Assembly: GCA_940671915.1 (NCBI GenBank)
Contig: CALNVZ010002974.1
Span: 45,504,678-45,568,677 of the forward strand
Reading direction: 5' to 3'
Source of the DNA: Paracentrotus lividus
Taxonomy: Eukaryota; Echinodermata; Echinoidea; Camarodonta; Echinidae
DNA: 64,000 nucleotides
This document shows, one piece after another, positions 1 to 11,900 of the stretch. Numbering within the stretch: the stretch's first letter is position 1; each line of letters starts with the position of its first letter. Under the pieces are notes generated by a model. It saw only the letters and a program-made list of their open reading frames with translations, ran no database searches and had not been told where the DNA came from. Both the position numbers and the translations under genes were made by a program.

Positions 1-483
1 ATAAAAAAAATGAACACCTCTCTCTCTCTCTCTTTTACTCCCTCAATATCAATCTGTCTGTCTTTCTCAACTCGTCTTAGACCTATACACTTCCCTTGGT
101 CTTTAGAAGAGAAGATAAACGTGGTTTTCTTTATGTAGTTTTTTCTTAATTGTTCCCATGGATGCATTTTCAGAGGATTTTGATACCATTTTTTTATTGT
201 GCATTGTTTATTTCTCTCTCTCTCTCTCTCTCCATGGAATGTTTACCTTCTTGGCAAGGTCTTTGAAAAAAAAGTCTTCACGCTAATGCTGTTATCGGGA
301 TCAGGATTAATGAAGAGTTGTTTCTCATTATACATGAAATACTCAATAACCCATTCATTTGATATGCCTTTTATACAATTTAACTGGTTCCAAAAGTTTC
401 ATCTTCTTCTTCATGTGTGTACCTAACGGGAGAATTGCCTTATCATAACTAGATCATGTATTCTGTACTCCTTCCAATACTGT

Positions 484-726
484 AGAGATGCCCTAGGGAA
501 TAATTATAAAATTAGAAATTAGAACGCAAACAATCAAAATATTTGAGACAGCTGAACCCCATGATTTCTCATGAGAGTAAGCATGAATAATAACTTTTAC
601 TCTGTCATTCAATTTTGGAAATGTATTCAAATCAAAAGATATCTTTCTCTTGTGACCTAGACATTTTGTTTCTAATTTTCTAATTTCTAATTTCTAATGT
701 TATCATCCCGTAGGGTTGGCATCTCT
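484..726. mobile_element. Palindromic MITE, copy 1 (AGAGATGCC / GGCATCTCT ends)
   Basis: The ends are inverted repeats: the left starts AGAGATGCCCTAGGGAATAA and the right ends CCCGTAGGGTTGGCATCTCT. Each is followed inward by ATTAGAAATTAG or its complement. A second copy with the same ends lies at 21520-21785. There is no coding capacity, as expected for a non-autonomous DNA transposon. Confidence 0.75.
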
Positions 727-1258
727 GATACTGTAACATAAGTATTAATCATTCGGCTCTTATCACACACTCACATAGAAGAGAAATAAGTGTATCTGAC
801 ACATGATTTCAAGTATAAATTAACAAAATAATTTATTCATAGAGGTATTCAAAATATTCAGCATCAATAAAAGATAGATTTACGATCAAATATCAATTCA
901 AAAGTATAAGCTCTCCTGTACTAAAAATATAATTACATCTAGATACAAAATTATTTCAAAATCATTATTATTTTCTTTTAAAACAAAGATAAACCCTTTA
1001 ATGAAGTACTAATGAGTGAATGACTAAATCAATACTGAAAATGAGTTCAGCTCTTAATGAGCTACATGGTTACAAGTAATCTGAATTGATCTAAATCAGA
1101 ACAAGAATAGACAAGAAAAGGATATATTTTCACAGAGAATGAGAATACAATGAAGTAAGTAATCAATAGGTTCAAGGTAGAATTTTCACTTGTTATTTTT
1201 TTAATAATATCTTTAAGATCAATTTTAAGATTATTTACAAGAAGATTAATGGTATATA

Positions 1259-2236
1259 GGGTACATGCAGGTAATATGGACCCCCTAAGCTCATTTGCCT
1301 AATTTGCATAAAATTACGAAATGACACACACAGTCTAATCTTTGTTTATATGAATCAATAACTACTGCTCTAACTTTTATTGTGAAGAAAAACAATTATC
1401 ACCAACCCCCCTGTCTGCAATATTCAAATGTTGACGTCATTACCAAAGTGGCCATATTACCTGCATGTGCAGGTAATATGGGACATGTATTTAATGTACG
1501 TTTTAAAAACTACAATTACTCTACCATGTCTGGAATTTGCTTAAAATGTTGAAAATCATTAACTTTAAGATATAATTTGAAATTATAAGACCCTTCAGTA
1601 AAACCTTTGACTATATATTTCATTGTTATGTATTTTGTATATTATTTCTTTTTTTAATATTATTTTAATATTATTTTCATTATACAAGTCAATATAGGCC
1701 TACAATAAGTTATTTATATTAATTATATACTGTGAATATACCCTAAAAAATCGTAGCAAAGAGATTGATGCCTCATCCCAATACTAAGTACCAGAATCAT
1801 TTCCGCCATTTTGGATGTCCCATATTACCTGCACTAATGTTGCTGTGTCAGGCAAGCATTTAATGCAACATTGCACCCCTTCACTAAAACAAATTGACCT
1901 GTACACGCTAGTATGATCAAAATGAAACTATAAGCTTACTAAATATACAAAACAATTGAGGTTACCCCCTCAAACACTCTTTCACCATCACATTCTGTGA
2001 AATATCAAATTTTACATCAGGGTAAAAAAATGCCGTAAGTTTTACCTACATTTTTGGTTTTCAGCAATTTTCTCAGAGAAATTTCGGCATTAGATGCTCT
2101 CACGACGATATATTTACGTATACAGTTCATATGAACAACATTATGGTGCTCACACCGGTCATCGGTCACCGGTCACGACATGATTTGCTTCAGGTGTCCC
2201 ATATTACCTGCTGTCCCATATTACCTGCATGTACCC
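1259..2236. mobile_element. TA-flanked TIR element, Tc1/mariner-like, non-autonomous
   Basis: The left end GGGTACATGCAGGTAATATG is matched in inverse at the right end, CATATTACCTGCATGTACCC. Both ends abut a TA dinucleotide (1257-1258 and 2237-2238), the target duplication typical of Tc1/mariner elements. The end motif AGGTAATATGG recurs inside, near 1472, 1823 and 2199. No transposase frame is visible in 978 bp. Confidence 0.75.
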
Positions 2237-4327
2237 TAATGAATTTCAAATAAACTTATGACTAACGCAAGACATATCCAATGAAAACATTTTTTTTACA
2301 TTTATAGAGTATTTACTGTCAAGACTTGCTTTAACCCTGTCTAAAGAAAAAAAAATTCTTTAATACATTTTTTTTAAAACGATGTGCCTGGTCCCAGACA
2401 TTAAAAAAAAAAGGTTTGTCCAAATCACCTTAACCAAGGTTTGGGGCTGAAACAATGCGTTGATATCAGAATTGACAAGTATTTGTTCTCTCAATCCAGG
2501 AACAATAGCTAAGCTTTATTCATTTATTTTGTCTCAGAAAGTGAGTATAAATGTAGAATAAAAGCATCTTTTACGATGAAACATATTTCAAGGTTTTAGG
2601 GGATATTATTTGTTCAAGATCAGTTACCAAAGTTAAGTATACATTATATCAACTTTCAATTTTTGTCCAATATAACATGCTCAGTCTAACTCTATTACAT
2701 GTACATCCACCCCTTTGGTTTGCAGCATGGGGTTTTTACTTTTACTTATATATCTTACGAGAGTTTATAATAGGGGCATCTATAATTAAAATACTGATAT
2801 CAAAGCTGCTAGCCATTTTAATTTTTATATTCCTCTTTTTCCAGAGATTATATAATATCAAGAATACACATCTTTTGAAAGTAGCTAATGTACCATGTTT
2901 AAATGGTATCTCATACACATGCAAGATAGAGCAAAAAGTGTATTGCATTATTCATTAATAATTGCATAACCAATTTCATAACATACAAGACCATGTCTGT
3001 GTCATATGACCTTTAACCCACGAAAAGAGTCTGCAAACATGACTTTAAGACTATGTAAGATATGATAATTACAATACAATGCATTATTCTCTTGTTAGGG
3101 ACAATCTAAACGATGACGAGAAAAGAGAATGAAAATATTACAAAGAAAGGCACTCTTTTGACAATTCCCACTATGATTTGTCATAAAAACATACTGAGTT
3201 ACATGTATCTACCAGTATGAGTATTCTAATAAACTTAAAAATGCTAGGTAATGCCACATATTACTGGATACCTGTTAGTGTTTGGCATTACTTACAGTCT
3301 ATGGTCAACCTCTGTGAGGTAGTTACTCTTTTGATTACCAAGACAAACCACATTAAAAATATATTATAATGATTAATGTTGAATACAAAATGCTAAGTCC
3401 AACTTGAGCTATGCTAATGAAATTGAAAATAAGGAAAAACTGGCTCAAATTGATCCTGAAATGTTAACCGTTTAAACCAGCAAGTTTATGAAACTTGTGA
3501 GGTAACTTTTATTGGAAACAAAAAATACAACTGTCATTTGCAAAAAGAGACCATGTACCTTCATTTTTTGCTTATTATTCAGCTTTTATATTGTGTAACA
3601 ATGAGGGCATTTCTTGTTTATTTGGAGTTTTGAACAGCCAATGTGAGTTTCAGTGGATTACTTTACCAGAACCAATAAGTTCTTTTAAAAGACACTATTG
3701 GAATAAGATTCCTATTTACATGATCACATTTTTCTCAGATGCTGAACTGTCACTCTCCCTGTAACTTCATCCATTTCCATTTTCATTTTCATTTTGTAAA
3801 CTAGGTTCTTGGAATGATAATTCAATTTAAAGCTTTGTATATTAACTCTACAGTGTAAGACGGTGATCATTTACACTTGATTGATGAAAATGGCATACCA
3901 GTTTGAATGTCAACAAACATGCCTTATATTTACCAAAAGTTACATATTGAGTTTTGCCTAAACCAAATTACACAATAGGCATGTCCAATAAATGGGCAAA
4001 ATATTATGATTATACAAGTCACTGTGGAAATCTCAAGCTCAGTTCAAGTTTGACAAGATTATACAAAATTATCTATTGTATCTTGCAATATTGCAGAAAG
4101 ATATTGAATAAAATAAAAATAAACCCATGTGTGCACGTGACTTTGTCACAAAATTCATTTTAAATCAATGAAATAATGTCTGTTTACAGAACGTTGGTCT
4201 TTGAGCACATATGGGTGAGCTGTATACACAATGTTTACACAGAATCAAATAGTAGAGCGAAGATAACCTAAATTTGAAGATCCTCGACACTTATTTATAA
4301 ATAAGTTTTTGAGGACCTTATATGCAT

Positions 4328-4601
4328 AAAGATATCGAGAGACCGTGTCACGCCATCACGACCTAGGGAGCATTTCATGAAAGAACTTGTTGGATATTTT
4401 ATCTGACAGTTACCATAGTAACAATGATTCTGATTCAATCAAAATCAAGTAAGATGTCAGATCTGACAACTTGTCAGACCAGAAATGTTGATGAAATACT
4501 CTCCTGATGGTAAGATAGCAAGAGATCATGTTAAGCCGTGACGAGGCCTGATTGTACAAGGGATTTGAAGACAGCGACAGACCATTTCAAGCCGTGACAA
4601 C
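4328..4601 (-). repeat. Decayed tandem copies of the SLC18B1 stop-codon region
   Basis: Three related segments of about 35 bp lie at 4567-4601, 4511-4545 and 4328-4362. They share the minus-strand core GTCACGGCTT..., then a TGGTCT/TGATCT/CGGTCT triplet and a CT(A/G)TCTT tail. The first segment contains the last codons and the stop of the transporter; the others lie in its presumed 3' UTR. A MITE (4366-4504) sits between the second and third. Repeat identity is moderate. Confidence 0.5.
4366..4504. mobile_element. Foldback MITE, GTTTCATGAAA family, copy 1
   Basis: It begins GGGAGCATTTCATGAAAGAA and ends GATGAAATACTCTCC, so the termini are inverted. Relatives at 51688-51823 and 61593-61729 share the sequence 'AAAGGACTTGT' next to the left end. 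There is no coding capacity. Confidence 0.65.
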
Positions 4602-4665
4602 ATGATTAGCATCTTCCACTATGACAGGGTAAGGCTCATCCCTCAAGTGACTTGGTTTCCTTCGT
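4587..4665 (-). CDS. SLC18B1: SLC18B1-like exon 13 (C-terminal tail, stop)
   Basis: It encodes residues 476-500, RRKPSHLRDEPYPVIVEDAN and four more, then TGA. The acceptor CTGTTTTCAG is strong and the incoming phase (one base) matches exon 12. The tail is cytosolic, basic then acidic. Confidence 0.85.
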
Positions 4666-7600
4666 CTGAAAACAGAAAAAAAAAAAAATAAAAAAAAACA
4701 AACTGTATATTAAGCTATATATTTCGCGTCCATATATTTTTATGATTTTGCTTCAAGACAGGGAATTCGCGAGAGTACATTTTCACAAATTACTTGTATT
4801 TGTATTCATATTGTACCGAAATATCAGGAAATGAACATTTTCGTGTTCAGTAAGTCGCAAAATTTGTAACATAAAACCACTGCAAAATAGTATGAAAAAT
4901 AACCCATCTTCATTGGGGGTAATATCAAATACACAAAATGACAAGTTAAATAAGAAAAATAAGGAATAAATCTTGAACCTACCCCTTTCCACATTGATAT
5001 TCCCAAACACCAAAGAGAGATATGACAATAACAACAATGAAGCAACCCCCAGCAAAGTAGGTACTCGACCAATCAAATCCAATTTGGTCGACGAGGGCAC
5101 CTCCCAGTGTTGGACCCAGAAATGATCTGTAAAGAAAGTGGTATAAGATTGAAATTGCAATGAAGGAACTGCAATAACTGTACCTTATAATAAACTATGA
5201 TTTTTGAAGAAGCCAAGTGATGAAACCATGAAATAGACCAAGCGTGAGTCTAAATACCCACTGCAATATTCAGTGTGTTTTTGTGACATGCCAAATTAGT
5301 AATTTTAGGGGCGGCTGAGGGGGGAAATAATCAAATGTGACTTCTTTTTCTTGATTATGATACATCCTACTGGATACTGGACTAATATTCTTTTGTTAAA
5401 TTTCTAAATATCATATATAATTTAAAGTACATGTATATTGTAGAATAAAGACCAAAAAATACTCCCCACTGTACATCATATCCCCGAAAATGAAATACCC
5501 TACTTCGACAGCCTTACATTGAAAATATATAACTCATGTCATAATGTAACCTATATTTTGTTCTCATTTTAAAGAGTAACTCATGTGATAGCAAATTTAT
5601 ATCTTCAAGCTTAAAACAAAAATTAATAGTCTGCACCTTTTGAAAATTGAAAGCAACTGCCAAATCAATTTATTTTTTACTCTAGCCTTCTATAGTATAT
5701 ATAAGGTTATCTTGGAAAGAAATAAATCAGGAAAAGAAAATAGAAAAGTTGTATTGAAACATGTGTTAGAAAGAGAAATCAGAAAAAGAATAGAAATACA
5801 AGATTATGAACAGGAAAGAATAAGAACCAAGAGAAGATTTGAACTACCAAAGGAATTATTGGAATTCCTGTGATGTGAGAAAAAGAAATGTGTAGCTTGT
5901 ATTATTTGATGTAATATGAATGCGATACAATGTTATGTAAATGTTCATTATATATTCATGTTCATGGTGTATTAATGTTCATTTGAGATGTAAGATTTGA
6001 ATGTGAAATAAATCCTCTGATAGAGGCAAAAAAAAAAAACCAAACAAACATTATATCCATGCTGTCACTCTTTAACATGAAAAAGAAATCAAGGTCAAAA
6101 GAACTTTTAATATGAGGCTTTCAAAGTCTATTCCAAGATGCACAGTAGAGGTATACTTCATGTTAACATACCCTAATGAGAATGCCCCATTAAATAGTCC
6201 AGATACAATCGATTGTGTTCCCAGGTCTTCAGGCAAACCATACCATCTGAAAACAAAAATAAAAATTACATCATTCTGTTATCTTTTAAAAATCAACGAA
6301 AACAAGATTTGCTTTTACACATGTTCAGTGCAACAAGTAACACATAAATTTACAGATTGCAACGGTTTCTAATTAATGTGACTTCCAACGGTTTGTAAAC
6401 CTGTTTATATTTTGTTGGTTGAAGCAATCAATAAACTATATGATAAACAATTTGAGCCAGTTTCTCTCGGGTGAAACATTATGGAAAGATGTGCTAGGGC
6501 TACCCTATATAAATCAATAAAAGATAGATTTATAAAGCACTTTTGGCCTTAGAAATCAAATCTTTTACTAGCATTATTACCCAGCATATCACCGAGCTAC
6601 ACGGATAAAGAACACAAGCAATAAAGAAATTTTGTCCTACCATTACCCACTTATCTCCCCTGGGTTGAGGGTGGCCACATTGAATTCAATGCCTTATCAC
6701 ATGACATCTAAAGACTTATCTATTTTCGCTGTTGTGTAATATTGGAGAGCTGATGGAAAGCACATAGAGCAGTTTTGATTGATTATGTGCTATATAAGAA
6801 ACAGTTTATTATTATTATTATTAAAAGTGACCAGTATTTAAACTACTAGACCACCACAACAGCACATGAATACATACAGTAAAACTTATTCTTTGGCCAA
6901 TTAGCATTCTTGTTCATTAATGAAATATACATTGATAAAAAGGAAAACATAGGCCCGTATTCTAAACCAAAAACTGAGTTTATATGAGTTGAAGTTTGTG
7001 GGGTGCTATTGAGCAAATCTTTTGTATGAGGCATCAGACAAAGTTATCCCACATTAGCACCGCGCAAACTTTAACTCATATAAACTCAGTCTTCGGTTTA
7101 GAATGCGGGCCATGGTATACTTACTTTGTAGTTATCAGGATATCAAGAAATGCTGGCATTAGACCAATCCCTATAGATAAACCCAATAATGCAAGCGATA
7201 AGGAGACAATCCATACCTGACTGTAAAGAAAAGATCAAACAACATCTATTATGTAAGTAATAAAATGGTTATCAATGTAGGTTCCTAACAAAAATATGTC
7301 AATCGAATGAAAGTTAAACATCGTCGCCCCAGCTCTGTCTCGTCAGAAGTCTCGCAGCACATCCACATTGAGTCGCCGGGACATACCGTGGATCTTGACA
7401 AGGTGGAGATCTTAGACAGGGAGGACAGATGGTTTGAGAGAGGAGTGAAGGAAGCCATCTACATTAGGGCGCAGCAACCATCGCTGAATCGTGACGGGGG
7501 CCGATACAAACTTCCCAGAGTTTATGACCCGATTCTTCGCCGCTACGTCACTTCCGGCGGTGGTGATCAGACGGGTCATTTCCCTGAAGAAGACAGAAGT

Positions 7601-8954
7601 GTTCAGTCGAAAATTTGGAGGTGAATATACTTTGCCTTTTTTCAATTTGCATTTGGATCAAAAGTTTAATTTTGTGTAAAAATATGTCAATGTCTAACCA
7701 ATAGCTCAGAATATTCTTGATTTTGTTCAGACAACTGCAGACTCTTTTTGGACATGCTTGTGATACCAAAAAGACAATAAACAACACAATTAAACAATTA
7801 ATCAATTTCCACAGAGGGAATTGTGAATTGTCAATGGATACAATTATAAAAACCTACTTTTTCACGGATAAAGATGTTTCTTTATTTATTTATATGTTGT
7901 ATTCAGTCTGCTGCATCTTCTATCTGTATAATCATAACTTTATATCGTTTTGTCAATTAATGTGATATCTATGTAAACATAATTATATATCTTTTTGGAC
8001 AATAATAAGTAAATAAAATCAAATGAAATCAAATTATATTATATGACTCTTGTTGGAGAAATTAACTTACTTTGGAAGATCAAGAAGAGGGCTTGGACCA
8101 ATCAACATGAAGGAAACGCCTGTGATCCAGAATCCTATAACCATCATAATACGGGTTACTTTCTGAAAGATCAATCAATCATGGAACATTGTTAACCCTT
8201 TACCACCTGGAGTCTGTGTGAAAAGTGCCAGCTTACTCCCTAACGGAAAGGGTTTTGCTGTGTTTCCATCTGGATTTTTCAATAAGAAATACTTGTAAAA
8301 CATACCTTTTTTTGTGTGCAGAATCAGACAACACACATCCCATGGGTAATGCACAGCAAATATGGACATGTTTAGTCACATATTTTTGATATTATCATGA
8401 CTAAAGCATTCACAAAACAGGGGCGGTTTGGGGTGGTTTAGTGAGTAAGCTGAGGGGCGGTCTTGGGCGGTTGAGGTGCTTAAGTGTTAAAGGGATTGTT
8501 TATACAGGAGCTAAAAAAGAATAACTCATCTATAGATAGATAGATAGATAGATAGATATTTATTGGTCCTTCTTTATACAATGTAGTACAAGATATCACA
8601 TAGTACATTTAAACTTCATCATGTTTACATTGATACATAGCAAGTAAAGTAAGCAAGAAATATGAAGTTAAGTTCTTGTAAACAGGTAAAAGAAGGACGA
8701 GGAGACCCTGGTAAAAAGCTCAGCTTGTAGGGATTAGGGTCCCCTCTTTAACTACATTTATAATCATGTAATTACAGTGAAATATGAGTGAACATATTTA
8801 TAACTAGCTACGTCGGATAATACGAAAATGTTTTGGCATAACAGAAGCAGAAAGGCTATGTACAATAGGGAAACAGGACTAGAGACATCACGAAACAAGA
8901 AACAAAGGAAGAAAAATAGAGAAGAGAAAGAATACAGCACAACATAATGACAAA

Positions 8955-8987
<33 letters not shown>

Positions 8988-11900
8988 AAACAAAAAAAAC
9001 AACAACACACAAACTGACAAAGGAATAAACAGTTAGACACAGCATATTGAAAGAAAAGATAACAACCATAATCATGCTCAGACTATCGTTTACAATATAA
9101 TACCTTGAGAGTCACAATAATTGTCAAGGAGATGGACCTTAAGTACACGTTTAAATACAGATGGGCTTACAGAAAGCTTAATTTTGTTATCGAGAGAATT
9201 CCAAAACCGAGGTCCTGTATTAGCTAATGTGTTAAAGGCCAGTTTTGTCCTCACTTTAGGTAAGTGGAGAGCAGAAGCATTCCGCGTAGCATATTGATGT
9301 ACTTGATTGTTTTTCTTAAAAATGTTGGACAGAGCGCTTGTTTGTTTAAATTTCAAATTGTTTTTTCTACTTAATTTATTTGTGTAAATCTCGAGGTGCT
9401 GTGCACCTAACTGAGATAAATGAGGTATCCCAAAGAGCGCCCCCTGTTCTGTGTTTGAGAGACATAGGGAAAATTTTTCCCGAGAAGCCTTCGTAAGGTA
9501 TTTCGAGCAGGTTTGTCAGGATAGCACGTTTTTAGAGAGCAGGGAGGGGTTTCTGGCAAGATACAATTTATCTCCCCCCCCCAAAAAAAAAAAGCGCCAA
9601 ATAATAGAGAAACAAAAATCAATTGTTAAAAGAAAGAAAAAAAAAATCAAAGTACTATGGCGATAATAGTAAAAAAATGACTGGTTGCCATTAAAAACCA
9701 ACAAACAACAACAACAACAACTTGGTAGGACACCAAAATGTAAATCATACATAAGGATACCTAGTTGAATTTGATAAATATCTTGGAGCTTTAGAATCTT
9801 GTGTCTGTGGAAAAGCTGATTAGTGTGTGATTGAAAACCTACATTAGCTAATGATGTATTCATAATAACAAACCTTGAGGTCAGAAGGGATCACCTAAGA
9901 TTTTGAAGCTAATCGGTCGTTTAATTGCCGAGATATTGATGACTGAATAAAACGATAGTCATAAGCATACACTTAAATGACTAATGTTAACAGTTTAGTC
10001 TCTGGAGTGACAATATTCATCTTTTTTTTTACTTATTGTGAAGCATGTAATGAAGTTTAGAAAACAAAATGTTCAAGGTTCCTCTTGACACATCATTTCA
10101 TGTACTGACATCATGTAGGAATGCAATCCTTTACAAAGTTAGACAATAATTAAAAGATAATGATTGCCAACAACATAGTCCCAAGGCCTTACACTTTATA
10201 AATCAGCATGCCCTCAAACCATCACAGATAGAATTAGATGACAAGTATTCATCCCCAATGTCTGGAACAGATTAGGCATTAAGCAAGCAATTATGCCTAA
10301 TGATTTTCAGTATATTTTAAGAAATCCTAATCCATTTGTGCATTTCATGCTATATATGTCTTGTGGTTCCGTAAAAAAACAAAAAAAAAAAACCACCAAA
10401 AACCATAGACTACCTTGAACAAGGATAGGTTTACTAACTTGTGTTTTCACTCATTATAATTTAACACTATGTTTATGCTTGCTTTGCTTTGAAAAACCAA
10501 ATACATCAGTCTTTTATCACATCAATACAGCTATCGTTTTTATCATTTATCTATTGTCAGAACTGCAATAATTAATTGAGAACAAAATAATTTTTACAAC
10601 TCAAGTGAAACACTATCTTTATTACTGACCTTTTTATCAGCAACGTAACCCCAGATAGGTGCAAATAGAGCGTACACGCCACCAATGAGAAGAAATAGGT
10701 AGCCTACTACAGATGGTGAAACACCTAATGGAGGCTGAAACAAACAAATAATTATTATCAATTAAATTCTTCCCTTCAAACATTGAAACACAAACATACA
10801 GAGTGTGTGAGTAAAGATTCTTAAAAAATAGGGTTATATAAATTGTGACTTCCTTTTATAACAAGGCCCGCAAAGAAGAAATTCAACTTTTACAAATATT
10901 TTCAAGTAGTCACACTCTTTACGTAGTTTCTGTATATTAGATATAAATAGAGTCTTCATGAAAGTCAGGGGGATATTTTGAATAAAAATACCTACATGAA
11001 ACCTCCAACAGACAATATATGAATGTTTTTAATGATTGACCTCAATACTCAGATAAACCCAAATATTTCAAGAAACTCAAAACAGACATGTACAACATTG
11101 ACATCAAAATATGCCTTGGATTTGACCGGTTTACACTGTTATCAAATACAAAGTCTAGAAAAGAATGGTAAAGGAGGAGACTCATAGCCCTATATTCTGA
11201 ACTGAAGAAGCATAAGGTTTGTGCAAAGCTATTGTGCGATTCTTTTGTCTGATGCATCGGTCAACATCAGACAAAAGGATCGCCTTTGCTCTAGAGTACG
11301 TTCCCACGGATCTATATCTTGATATATGAGTATTATATATCAGGATAGAAAGTGAAGTGTGGGACTTACCGAAGTGAGATGTAGTGATAATGTTGGGTCA
11401 GAGAAACCTAAGCAAGAACTACCCCATATAACAGGTAAGAGTACAATCCACACTGCAGGGATCTTGAGTACAGCTAACATAGATCCGGTCTTCTCTTTCT
11501 TACTAGTAGATGCTGCTTGAATAGAATCAATATGGAAATAATTCTAAGTTTAACATCATTACAACCCTGAGATTATAAACAGCTAGACAGTCCACAGACC
11601 AAGTGGATATAAACCAAATGAACTACCCCATATAACAGGTAAGAGTACAATCCACACTGCAGGTAATCTTGAGAACAGCTAACATAGAACCGGTCTTCTC
11701 TTTCTTACTAGTAGATGCTGCTTGGATAGAATCAGGATTGTAGAAATAAGTGGAAATAATTCAAAGTATAGCATAAATGCTGAGATAATAAACAGTTAGA
11801 CAGTCCACAGACCAAGTGGATATAAACCAAAACGAACTTCCCCATATAACAGTTAAAAGTAGGATCCACACTGCAGGGATCTTGAGAACAGCTAACATAG

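Larger units (their letters stand above)
1..4300. other. Gene-poor left edge with dispersed repeats
   Basis: No coding exon is supported here. The stretch opens with TC-rich microsatellites (about 12-35 and 210-232). It holds one palindromic MITE (484-726) and one TA-flanked TIR element (1259-2236). The remainder, 2240-4300, is AT-rich and unremarkable. It lies downstream of the minus-strand SLC18B1-like stop codon at 4587, so part of it may be that gene's 3' UTR. I could not place a convincing poly(A) site. Confidence 0.6.

Noticed and set aside
2677-2958. Short hydrophobic frames on both strands
   Set aside because: AT-rich composition, no conserved motif, and mutual overlap on opposite strands.
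4783-5160. 125-codon frame across transporter exon 12
   Set aside because: It is in the wrong frame relative to the conserved SFLGPTLGGALVDQIGFDWS reading and runs through the donor into intron.
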